Under the pieces are notes generated by a model. The model had not been told where the DNA came from, searched no databases, and saw only the letters and a program-made list of their open reading frames with translations. Below, piece after piece: positions 45,846 through 55,853 of a DNA stretch of 64,000 nucleotides. This DNA comes from Marasmius tenuissimus. Its lineage: Eukaryota > Basidiomycota > Agaricomycetes > Agaricales > Marasmiaceae. A program made the position numbers and the translations under genes. Position 1 is the stretch's first letter. Every line of letters starts with the position of its first letter. The stretch is taken from NCBI GenBank assembly GCA_029532415.1, contig JAQOTA010000071.1:2046001-2110000 (forward strand), given 5' to 3'.

Positions 45846-46977
45846 ATGCCATTCCTTTCCATCACTATCCTTTCTCTGCTTGGCGTCGCACATGCACTCG
45901 TTCCTCGCGCTGCAACGTGTAGCAAGTCATATACCGTTGTGTCAGGAGACACTTGTACCGCGATTGACAAAAAGTTTGGGTTGACCACGGGGACTGCAAT
46001 CTCTCTCAACTCTGCCGTCAATTCAGGATGCACCAACCTCTATATTGGTCAATCGCTCTGCGTCCAACTTGCCTCTTCCCCCAATAGTGGAGCCTGCACG
46101 AACAAGTACACCGTCGTATCCGGCGATAACTGTAACACGATCGAGAAGAAGCTCGGTCTCGCGTCTGGCGCGGTCCAATCGCAAAACCCTTCCGTCAACT
46201 CTGGTTGTACAAACCTCTACCCTAGTCAAACCATTTGTGTCGATTCGACCAGTACCGGCGGTGGGAGTACTTGCGCAGCTTCGACAGTGACAATCACATC
46301 CACAGCCCAAACGGCTACATCCACGACCATCGTCACCTCAACACCCTCAGCCGTCACTCAACCAATCACAGTCTCCGGGTCCGCACGAACGACTACCACC
46401 ACGACCACCATCACACCTTCCCCCATTCTATTCACATCCACTCTCTCCCAAACCGTAACCACCACACTCACACCCGCTTCCGGCTCTACTACCACCACCG
46501 TTACATCAACTACTACCACAACCATCCCTTACCCAGCTACCATCCAAACTACCGGTCTTAATTGTCCTCAAATAGCCCCGCTATACCCACCCGAGACGGG
46601 CGTATGGACCTACCAATCCTCCTGGAACGAAATGGCTCACGGAAGTCCAAGTGGACCTCGTGCAGAGGTGATATGTAAGTACGCGAGCTCGAATGGGAAG
46701 GATTGGCAGACTTGTTTCTACGACGTACGTCCCCTTTTCCCTATTTTGCTTTTCGATGTTGTGAACTAATGATACTTGACGCGTGTAGGCTACGACAGGA
46801 GCCAAAAGCAACAGCCCCCAATACTGCCCACCATCCCTCGTGTTCGAGACGGTGACGGTGACTTGTTCTCAGGTGACGGAGACGAGGACAAGTACACTTA
46901 CCATGCCTGGGGGAACGACGACGACGGTGTATATACCGACATCGACGACTACGGAGTACGTGCATTATGATTATTAG
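45846..46977 (+). CDS. Secreted protein with two LysM domains and a Thr-rich tail
   Basis: LysM modules bind chitin or peptidoglycan fragments; secreted fungal forms may coat hyphae or mask chitin oligomers. The start MPFLSITILSLLGVAHALVP at 45846 is a signal peptide. LysM 1 spans KSYTVVSGDTCTAIDKKFGL, NSAVNSGCTNLYIGQSLCV; LysM 2 spans NKYTVVSGDNCNTIEKKLGL, NPSVNSGCTNLYPSQTICV. A Thr/Ser-rich, heavily O-glycosylatable linker follows, then LNCPQIAPLYPPETGVWTYQ and a C-terminal part continuing after an intron (GTACGTCCC..TGTAG) as ATTGAKSNSPQYCPPSLVFE. It ends TTTTVYIPTSTTTEYVHYDY at 46977. The upstream in-frame ATG at 45807 is less likely because it would bury the signal peptide. The next intact gene is 0.7 kb away. 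Confidence 0.88.
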
Positions 46978-47701
46978 CGAAGGACGGGCTGGTCCGATTC
47001 CCAATGACCTCTTTATTAATTTGGGTAAGTTGACCAATAAAACACATGGAGCGTCACGTCCCGTTCTTTCTTTCTCTGACTACAGGTAATTCCTGGTTTA
47101 ACTCATTGCGTCTATCAGGCAAACCTACAAGCTTGAGGTCTATCTTGTCGGAGCCTTCTTGGTTCCAAAATCAGAGCGTTACATAAATACATCGCGAGTC
47201 CGCGGTCAGCAGATCAGGCTTCAGCTGATTGATGCCAATGGTTGTGGCTACTGGCAGGAGGACGTCACGGCTGCATTCGCGACTTCGATAAGGCTATTGT
47301 TCACCTCCGAATCACCTCTGAATCGACCTCAAAGTCAGGCCTATCTCAAGCGAAGATGGTAATGAATGGCTGAGGAGTACCATCATCATTACGTACAGTA
47401 AGTTGTGGGTTTGTAATCGGGATGCAGATGGCGGGCTACTGGTATCAGAAAAACAGTGGTTGGCGACTCGCGAGGCTGCACTTTTACTACTGGAGTCCTG
47501 GCAGCTTATGTAGTACACAAGGCGAGTGCTCGATTGGTATGTACTAATTATGTAGCCCCAGGATGTCCGATCCAACGGCAGGCATAATCAAATTCTGACC
47601 ATCGGAGATGCGAATACTCTGATTCCTCAGACTGGCTTCGGTACCGGCACCGGCCACAGGTCGACAAGGAAAGGGGTTCTCCACCTCAATCTTCGACCAT
47701 C
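46978..47701. other. Spacer, no gene recognised
   Basis: Short frames near 47159-47362 and 47312-47575 overlap on opposite strands and show no motif. One short stretch from about 47087 (GNSWFNSLRLSGKPTSL) has coding-like composition but cannot be extended. Confidence 0.3.
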
Positions 47702-48773
47702 ATGTCCGACGTACTACCCGCGCTATCACTCTCTAATTCCAATCTTTGGAATTTACCGAACGTTAAACTCTCAGCAGCTGAAGCAGACGAAGATCAGGAT
47801 CTACGTGGAATTTTGGAGCAGTTTGAGCCAGTCCAAAGCTCCAACGCAACCCCAGAGTCGCCTTACTACCTGTTTCACCTTTCCCACCTTCTCCTCCGCA
47901 ATGACCATCATAGGCTTCAACTCGATAACGTTCGACTTTTAGGTGAGATCCTGCTAGTATTATTCGCCGTTCCTTTGACTCAAGCAATTTCTTAGTCTCC
48001 TCAACAACCCAAAGACTCATTTTTATTAGGCGGAACGACGCACATATGTTATTTCAAAGTGGGTGAAAATACTGGAACTCAGTGTATCTTCAATATCCAC
48101 TCAACTTGGTATTATTTTGCTAGAACGACTATCTCACGTTGAGAAACTGAGCGACATCCAACAACTAATCAGAGGCGAACTGATTTTGAACATTTGGTGA
48201 GTGGTTGGATACGCAACACTCTAGCGATGACTTCGCAGACGTACTCACATCGACAACCCTGATCGCAGCCCAAACCCGTTCATTCGCAACGACCACGACA
48301 TCAATCTTTCTCTGGAGGATATCGAGGAGCGTAAGTGTGATCGCGCAAGCTCTTCCGTAGCGCAGCGCGCTTTGCTGACCAGTCCCTTAGTCAACAGGTT
48401 TCAAGCAATTGTCGAAGAATTATTCACCACTCGAGTTGAGCAGCAAACAGTTATACCAGAGGTCTTGGACTGGAATGAAGCCCACTCTCATCAATCCGAA
48501 ACTACACCCTCCGACTTCGCCCCAGTCTCACATTTCGAAATACTGAAGCATATTCAGGAGACGTTTTCCGATATCGCGTATGGGGACGGGTCGCAGGTTT
48601 TCGCAATCATCGGCTCCGCCTTTGATTACAACAGGGCCTTGCAACACCCCCGCCAGATGGGTGAGAAGGTCAGAAAGAGTCTGCGGCACTCGGGGATCCC
48701 GAGGATTCTCATATCGCATCACGACGGCCCATATACGACATCGAAGTTGGACCTCCGCGGACGCGACATCTGA
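47702..48773 (+). CDS. Uncharacterised protein, multi-exon
   Basis: The start is MSDVLPALSLSNSNLWNLPN at 47702. Exon 1 continues EDQDLRGILEQFEPVQSSNA and ends at a GTGAGATCC donor after DNVRLL. Later exons read ERLSHVEKLSDIQQLIRGEL, ILNICPNPFIRNDHDINLSL, EDIEE, then LNRFQAIVEELFTTRVEQQT, VIPEVLDWNEAHSHQSETTP, HFEILKHIQETFSDIAYGDG and the end LDLRGRDI at 48773. Exons join in consistent phase and the protein is acidic and helical. I recognise no domain. It ends directly before the inverted-repeat element. Confidence 0.55.
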
Positions 48774-48842
48774 AAAAACCTTCCAGACTATATAGCTCTA
48801 CGTAGCGTAAATAGCCAAATAGTGCCCGTACACTCCCCGGGG

Positions 48843-49753
48843 CCTACGTAGTGCTACATAGCACCTGTAGTCCACACTCACTTAGATGTCCATGACTATG
48901 TGGTGCTACATAGTCGGTCGGCAACGAGATCTCATTCCGATGAACCAAAAAGATTAAGTATTCAATTGGGGAGTGAATTGGATATCAATGGACTGAAGCT
49001 GCCCTGAGAATACGTTGCGCTGGCGGGAAATCAGCGGGGAATTTCAATCCGTCCCTCTACCACAGGGTTTAACGTTTAGGATTCAGTTTGGCGCATATTA
49101 TCGTGAACATTGATAAATTTATTCAGTAGCACGATGTCGCGCACAATACTAGTACTTAGAACACTGAGATACAGTAATAACTTAGAGCTACTCAGGCCAT
49201 ATACCCTACTCGTGATCATGATAAAGAGCGGTAGAAGTGTAGTATCAAGTAGAAGGACTCTCACTTTGTGCGGGCTTGAATTTCGGGAAGGAGAAATCTA
49301 GTTGTTAGTATCACAGGAGATCCATAGTGTGAGTAGATACAACTTGCCTTTTTTCTCAATTTTCAAGTTGACAAAGGAGGCGGGCGACGGGATAGAGGGA
49401 TAGAGTACGCAAGAAAAAAACGGCCAAGTATTTATAGCCGCAGGGACAAGGGCAGCCCCGCGACTCTCATTAAGTCTAAGTTCGGGTTCATGTGAATTCA
49501 GTGGCAGGTAATCATCCAATGGCTGGGCAGATCCTGGTGAGCCTTGGCTGAAACAACTCAAGGTAAAGAAGCCCAGGTATGCCTCAGGGATATTGAGAAC
49601 TGCCAGCATTTGGCCAAATGGGTTATATGCAGTATCCCAAATGGGACTCAGGGATGGGGAACGGATGTGATGGATTCTGACCGACACTACATAGTACTAT
49701 GTAGTTGCAAAAGTTGCTACATGGACTACGCGAGCCACGTAGTGCTATGTAGA
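48843..49753. mobile_element. Inverted-repeat element with TAG-rich palindromes (putative MITE)
   Basis: The left end (48843-48922) and the reverse complement of the right end (49678-49753) align over about 80 bp. CTACGTAGTGCTACATAG pairs with CTACATAGCACTACGTGG, GTAGTCCA occurs in both, and ACTATGTGGTGCTACATAGT pairs with ACTACATAGTACTATGTAGT, followed by CGGTCGG / CGGTCAG. The right end holds a perfect 20-bp palindrome at 49686-49705. The interior has no transposase; a 390-nt minus frame inside (49298-49687) shows no domain. No clear target duplication was found, so the exact ends are uncertain. Confidence 0.6.
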
Positions 49754-49788
49754 CGAGCCCCGACTACGCAACGAAAACAGGTTTCCAG

Positions 49789-51128
49789 ATGGAGGAGGCT
49801 CTCGAATCTCCCGAGCTCGTTCTAGGTAGGGGTGAGAGTTATCATGACGACTTATCTCGACGACGCTGGCTTCAGAGTGACCACGGCCATATTTCATTGG
49901 CATTGCGTAATTATGGGGCACATCTCCGGCCAAACGATGGGAGCATTGCCAATGTGATCCACATCTCGATGGCATTCGTCCAACTGTTTGTCGCTGCCCG
50001 ACACCAACTCCAGGTCAATCCGGGACCTGATAGCCATTCGTCATGGCTTACAGTGCAGGCAATGTTGAAAATTATAATTGTACACGAAATGGCCCATTTC
50101 TTGGTCCGGTCGGTAAGTGAACCCATTGTCAAGGAAGCGCCTCAATTCCTTGCTGACATTTCATGCTCAGGTACTGGGTGTATTGCAGGGGACACCCCAA
50201 CCTGATAAAGACCATTCGTGGATAGTCTGTGAGATGCTTGAGGAGGAAGAAAGTGAAGCTGATTCTGGCTTCATGGTGGAGGTACTGTGGCTAGGTCACC
50301 GCAGTAGCCTGGTCATTGATACTCGTGCGTGCAACCTATATCATATATGGATGTCAAGTTTTCTCCAGCACTGATTATCCCTTCTTGACCTCTCCCTCAC
50401 TTCAATGTAGTGGGCCGGCTAAGGCTATTTGTGCCCAGTGACTTGGGAGAACCAGCCTTTACTGAGGAAGAACAGCCGGCTGAACCCCCCGGTCAGTTCA
50501 TTTGTTCTTCACATGCCTCTAAACTCACTTACATAGTACTAACTTCGGACAGCTTTTACCGTCAGCGGATTTTCCATTAAGCTGGGTACCGCTGAACTGG
50601 CAGGCGGTGATTTCGATCAAGGTGAGGCCGGTAGCTGAATTGGTCAGATCTGAGCTCATAGCCCCACCTTTAGATGACGGCGACAAATGGGAGCCGGTTC
50701 CGGATCCGAACGACTTGAACTTTGAATCTGGCTGGCTTGTGGAAGATCACCGAGTCGCGCAATTGCTGGGGCCAAGACTACCTCTTAGCAATACTAGTAG
50801 TAAGCACATATCATTGAACGGCTGTTCCATTGTCTCTCCTTAACGTGAGATTCCAGTCTTTTCAGATCCTGGTCAAAATTCGTTGTCTACGGTCCATGTG
50901 AGAAACAGACAACTTGAAGGACTCTTCCCTCAACCCCGGCCCAAACCATCTCAATCACCCTCTCCACCAGCAATTGCCCTGCCTCCATCCAGGACAAAAA
51001 AACCGGAAGGCATCTTCACCATACCACTTGAGAAAGATCGCGTAATAATGCTCAAGAAGCATCGAAGGCGCAAGGATGTTCTTAATGTCGACGTTCTGAA
51101 TGCTGGCCTTGATCAGGCTCATATTTGA
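49789..51128 (+). CDS. Uncharacterised protein with HEMAH zinc-peptidase-like motif
   Basis: The start is MEEALESPELVLGRGESYHD at 49789. Exon 1 continues IANVIHISMAFVQLFVAARH and MLKIIIVHEMAHFLVRS, where HEMAH fits the HExxH zinc-binding signature preceded by a hydrophobic helix. The next exon begins VLGVLQGTPQPDKDHSWIVC and EMLEEEESEADSGFMVEVLW, with acidic residues that could supply a third ligand. Further exons give LGRLRLFVPSDLGEPAFTEE, AFTVSGFSIKLGTAELAGGD and PPLDDGDKWEPVPDPNDLNF. The last exon has LEGLFPQPRPKPSQSPSPPA and a basic IMLKKHRRRKDVLNVDVLNA, stopping at 51128. One intron near 50622 would be only about 41 nt; reading through it also stays open. The family resembles lineage-specific agaricomycete proteins with HExxH; no substrate is known. 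Confidence 0.6.
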
Positions 51129-51432
51129 CCTACGCATCCGATTACCACTTACAAGTACATGTACACAATCAATAATATCCAATTCAACAAATCCAGATAT
51201 CGCTCCAGCATACGTTTGCAGTTTTCAGGTTGAGATAAGCACTTGATTCAGTGTCAGTCTGGTTGGAGTACCTTGTTCACTTGGTACCCAGCCCCAAATG
51301 CATCCAAGGGAGAAGATAACAGTCCCAAAGAACTCTCCTCGAAACTGTCCTTCCGGTCGATTGATATTGCGATGGGCGTGCGCTAGCCTAGGAATCAGGA
51401 TTGTTTCGTTAAGTAGAACAGGCATGTCGAGT

Positions 51433-52227
51433 CTACTGTAACGAGTGATTCGGCGGGCAAGCCAAAGGTGTGAGCCAACGTTCGATACGATCTCTAATCC
51501 TCTCGGGGACATCGCTCGGTACGGCATCCTCGAGTCGGAGGAAGAGAAGCGATCGGGCATTGAGCGACAGTGCGTTCCCGGGTTGAGCGCTATCGTAGCT
51601 TCCTGGACGCACTCAAGGTAGCCAGACGAATGGAAAGATGAGATTGGAAATTTGATTATATTTGAAACCGAGCTGTCGAGTACTGTACGTGGGTAAGAGA
51701 AGTTTAGTAGATGTTCATGGAGGAGTACGAAGGTGGGGAAAAAACAGGGTGAAGCGAAAGACCTCTGAGTCTTTCTCCACGCACGATTGGCACTGGGTCC
51801 GGTCAACACAGGAGGTACTACAACTCCTCGTTAAGTCCCTAGTGAAGATAGAGTGAGCAAGGAAGGGCAAGAACGAAATAAACTCGGAGACAGACCTTCG
51901 AGCTCGGTGGCAAAAATCTAGTCGCGTGAGTCTCCACAAGAGAGGGGTTGGACGACGTGGCCCGAGAGGGCGCGTAGTTTGTTGTTGCATTGACCTCCAA
52001 ATTGCGGGCCCTGTCTTTATCGCCGTTGGTCTCTGTCTCCTTCGAGTCTCTCGCAACCTTTGACACTTAGCCATCTCATCTCCTTTCGTTCGAAGCCATT
52101 CGGCTATTTTGACCTGCCGTCTGCGGCCTGAATTTATCCTCTTCTCCTTGCCTATATCAGACGCAAAGTGTAAAGCAGGGGGAGGTGGGCAGCTGGGGTT
52201 AGAGATTTGAGATGCAGGAAGTCTCAA
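51433..52227 (-). CDS. Uncharacterised protein, gene model uncertain
   Basis: Two exons look firm. One ends at 51689 and reads LTGPSANRAWRKTQRSFASP, then FVLLHEHLLNFSYP. After a GTACAG..GTCCAG intron it joins 51433-51602, which reads SYDSAQPGNALSLNARSLLF, then RLEDAVPSDVPERIRDRIER and a stop at 51433. Upstream, a frame from 52227 (MRLPASQISNPSCPPPPALH) or from 52066 (MSKVARDSKETETNGDKDRA) could be the start, but I cannot link either to the later exons without a stop. No domain is recognised. Confidence 0.35.
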
Positions 52228-53109
52228 AGGCGATTGACGTACAAGTTAGTCTGAGAGACTTCGGAAGCCACATTATGGTGGCCCGGTTATCCTCCGCCGA
52301 CCGTAGAATCCTTCAGGATTTAGACCATAGGCTAATCAGATTCAATGAGATGCAAGTTGAGACGTTGGTGAATTTGTAATCTCGCGACTTCACAGTACTT
52401 CGTCTGTTATCAGTCCGGGCCAGAGTATCCTACCTATTGCTTGGTCAAGTTTGGAATCGCAGAGGGTCGCAGGTCGATGTGGGAGAGAGGATAGATCAGC
52501 AAGTGCCCAGGCGCCCATCGATCACCTCAATACGTGCTTTTGTCATCGTCATTCAAATTGAAGCTTGAAGGACAGTCTACCGTAGTATGCATGATTCGGA
52601 TACGACCATTATGACATCGCAAGGCAGCATTCCTCTTCTCCTAAATTCTATCCTCGTTGCTGTGGTAGATTTAGACTCTACAGGGGGAAAAACATACAGG
52701 AAGGGAAAGATTGGGAGCTGATAATGAGCGCTGACAATGAAGCTCAATGAAGTAGAATTAGAAGTAGTAAACCTGCGGTCGAATGAAGTCGACATGGTTG
52801 CCAACAAATGTCTGGTAATTCATTCAACTGCTCCGAATCTATGTAATTCGCTCACGGCCACATCAAGATCCAAATTCCACATACAAGGCAACGGTATTGT
52901 ATACAACGCGAGCCCACTTGGAGACCAAGAAGTAACAAAACACTCAAAACATGATCTGAGAGCCTGATTTGAGGACTAAATCCAGTTGATAGAGTACGAC
53001 GACGATAGAGTAAGAAAGAGACCGTTGAGTTCCTTCTGAGTCCACATACTCAAACCACGACTAGATATACATACTGACAGATCCCCACGTGGAAACAATA
53101 CACAAGTTA
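52228..53109. other. Spacer, no gene recognised
   Basis: This 882-bp gap lies beyond the MFS permease stop and upstream of the uncharacterised minus gene. Short frames at 52577-52967 on both strands show no motif. Confidence 0.35.
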
Positions 53110-55010
53110 TCAAACACTAGCCTTCTCACTCGAAGCCGTTTCCGCTCCTTTGACTTCAGAATCCGAAAAGACGTCCAACGACTGTGAAGGATACCTCCTC
53201 ATCAGGATCTTGAATGCCTGTGCCATCACCGCAAGCAGGAGGACGAAAGCGCTATGTGAAAGCGATTTGGTTGAACAATGCATTCTGACGGGGAATTCGA
53301 TGGGGGCACTCACGTCGTCGCAGCAAACCCTTGCACATATCTCGGTCCGGTGCTATCCGGCCAAAGGAAGGACCCATATATCGACGCCGAGTTACCCAAC
53401 GCGTTCACGAACGCGATCGATACAGCACGTTTCTCTGCGGGGTGGTCGATAACGCCAGAAACCCACTACATGGAGGTCAGACTCGACACATTACACTGAG
53501 TTTGGAACTCACCAATAACGTCAACGGGCACGCGGCGTATACACCTCCGACGGCGAAGCACAAAAAGGCGTATTTGACTTTCAAGTTATCCGAGACCGCG
53601 ACGGTTATGATGAATGATACCCCTGCGGTTAGGCAGGCCAGGGTGATGTAGTTGCCTCGTTCTTTCCGAATGTCAGACAGGAAACAGAAGAAGAGGATAA
53701 AGACTAGTGCGACGCCATAGATGGGAATGGTCATGTACCTAGTCGGATGTAAGTTGGTCACAACTACGACGAGAAACAAGGAAAAATACGCACTGTTTGT
53801 CGTAACCAGAGTACCCAAGCTGTCCGACGAGGGTAGGGATGAAGTATTGGATCGTTTGGGATCCAGTGGCAAGCATGTACATCACGGCAAGGTAATACAC
53901 ACGCCAATCTTTCAGCGCCATCTTGAGTGATTCTTTATGGGTTGGTTCGCTTCCTGTCTGGGTGTTGTTGCCGATACCGTCGAGTTCGAGTCTCCGAGTG
54001 GCGATGAACTAGTGAAAATGATGTGAGTAAGAAAAGAAACCCCGAATAACCAACGACTTGGACGAACGCGTTCTTCAGCAGTAAGCCATTTAGTGGTGCT
54101 GGGCCAATCAGGGAGAATCATCCATGTGAAGCAAGCTACAGTCCAAAAGGATTTGTTAACAGCCTCGTACTTTGTAAGGTGCTCAGAACGACATACCGAC
54201 GAAACACGATCCAACCCCCTCAATCAAGAGCAACCACTGCCACCCATGAATTCCACGAGCAAACTCAAGCTTATCCGTAATCACACCCCCAAGGAGCCCC
54301 GAAAATGCTCCCGACACAGCGGTAGCGGTGTAGTAAATCGAGTAACGCTTCGCCAATTCATGTCTTTTGTACCACGAAGACAAGTAGAAGGCGACACCGG
54401 GAGCGAATCCTGCTTCTACTGCACCCAAGACGAATCGAATACCGGCGAGGGATTGCCAGCTGTTTCCAGCTGCGAGGCAAGCAGCAATGCCACCCCAGAG
54501 GAAACAAAGGGCGGAGAGACTGTGAACACATCGTGAGGTACTTCGAAGTGGAGGAAGACGCGTCGAAGACGTACAATATCGAAGGGCGAACGCGAGTTAG
54601 CAACATGTTCGCGGGGACTTCGAATAACACATATGATACCTGAACCCCCAGGTCAAGTCGAGTATTAGCCTTCAAGGTCAAGGTCAACCAAAGAACATCC
54701 CACTCACGAAGAATAACAACAGAATAACTGAATACTGATTTGACGTGAGGTTCAGATGCTCCTCCATCCCTCCAACTTTTGCATTTCCAATATTGGCGCG
54801 GTCGAGGTAGGACAGAGTGTAGAGAACCCATATTGTCGGGACCTGACCGGAGTTTCAACGTTAGATGTAAGTCAAATAATGAACGATCTCAAAACTCACG
54901 ATTCTCTTGTCGATTTTCCTAACCAACCTCTTTTCGGCTTCCCCTCCAGCTTCATAGGTGAACTGAGACGCGTCTGGGTGTTCGCTCCATTCTTGAGTGT
55001 CCTTTGCCAT
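53110..55010 (-). CDS. MFS permease, allantoate/Dal5 (anion:cation symporter) family
   Basis: Members import allantoate, nicotinate, biotin-related or other small anions at the plasma membrane. The start is MAKDTQEWSEHPDASQFTYE at 55010, and the conserved RLVRKIDKRI-VPTIWVLYTL SYLDR start of TM1 follows the first intron. Later blocks are ANIGNAKVGGMEEHLNLTSN, QYSVILLLFFVSYVLFEVPA, NMLLTRVRPSI, FVLGAVEAGFAPGVAFYLSS, WYKRHELAKRYSIYYTATAV and LSGLLGG-like FSGLLGGVI. The C-terminal half has DWRVYYLAVMYMLATGSQTI, QYFIPTLVGQLGYSGYDKQ, IPIYGVALVFILFFCFLSDI, VSGVIDHPAEKRAVSIAFVN and NALGNSASIYGSFLWPDSTG. The last exon ends KGAETASSEKASV at 53110. About a dozen TM segments are expected. The biotin gene nearby raises biotin-precursor uptake as one option, but this is speculation. 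Confidence 0.87.
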
Positions 55011-55853
55011 GACGAAGTCGAGTTCGGAGAGGTTCAGTGAGCTGTCAGTGTTACGGGGGACGTCTGCAGGGAGAAGGAAGAGACGTCGGGACAGTAAAGT
55101 CTCGCACTAAATCACAATTGCCTTTTAAGCTTTTCAGATTCTAGGTCTCCGGAAGTTGAAAGGTCGGGGAAAGGACCATGGGGGAGTGTGGGGAGATGCG
55201 GGGCATATGGGCGGAAGGATAAAACTGCAGCAGGAAGTATATCGTTCCGTGACAAGCTCGAAAAGACGAAATTGCGAATCGTAAGTATTTGGCCAAGCGT
55301 AGTTTGGAATGTGTGCACTCAGAATGCCATTTCATGATATCGTGCGCGATTGATTGTCGAGAAAAGAACAGGTCCACTGTAGAGCTTCCTCTGGATTCTG
55401 AGTGAGAGGAAGGGAGAGGTTCCGGATATGTAGGTCACGAGCGATGGAGGCGCGTTGAATTCAGATGATGGCCAAGATTCAAGAATTGAAAACTCAGTCA
55501 CAAGACGTCCAGTGGCCCTGAAAGGCTTGGATGACGACAAGCATTCGGAGACGCTAGTTCAAGCTCGTCCAGGCACCCGTAGACGGCATCCGTTCGGTAT
55601 CCAGTCTCCATTCCCGGACAAGTTCAGAGACTGCTGGCCAGGGACAAGAACAAAACATTCCGGTGTTGCAAATCAATGATGCTGGGCGTGCGTACATGAG
55701 TTCTACCACTACATGGAACAGCCGAGTCTTTGCAAAGTAAAAAACAAGAAAATAGGACTTAACCAAGAAAACGTGGTAGATACATACTTGCTGATGGAAA
55801 ACATAGAGGACTCTGAGCGAAACTCGACTCGCGTTCGCACTGCGCAGTGTCAA
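55011..55853. other. Spacer, no gene recognised
   Basis: This 843-bp region lies upstream of the permease and downstream of the following minus-strand gene. Frames on both strands are short and unrecognised. Confidence 0.35.

Noticed and set aside
42362..55010. A secondary-metabolite cluster (MDR reductase, permease, hypothetical genes)
   Set aside because: No PKS, NRPS, terpene synthase, P450 or pathway regulator is present, and the MDR gene is broken.
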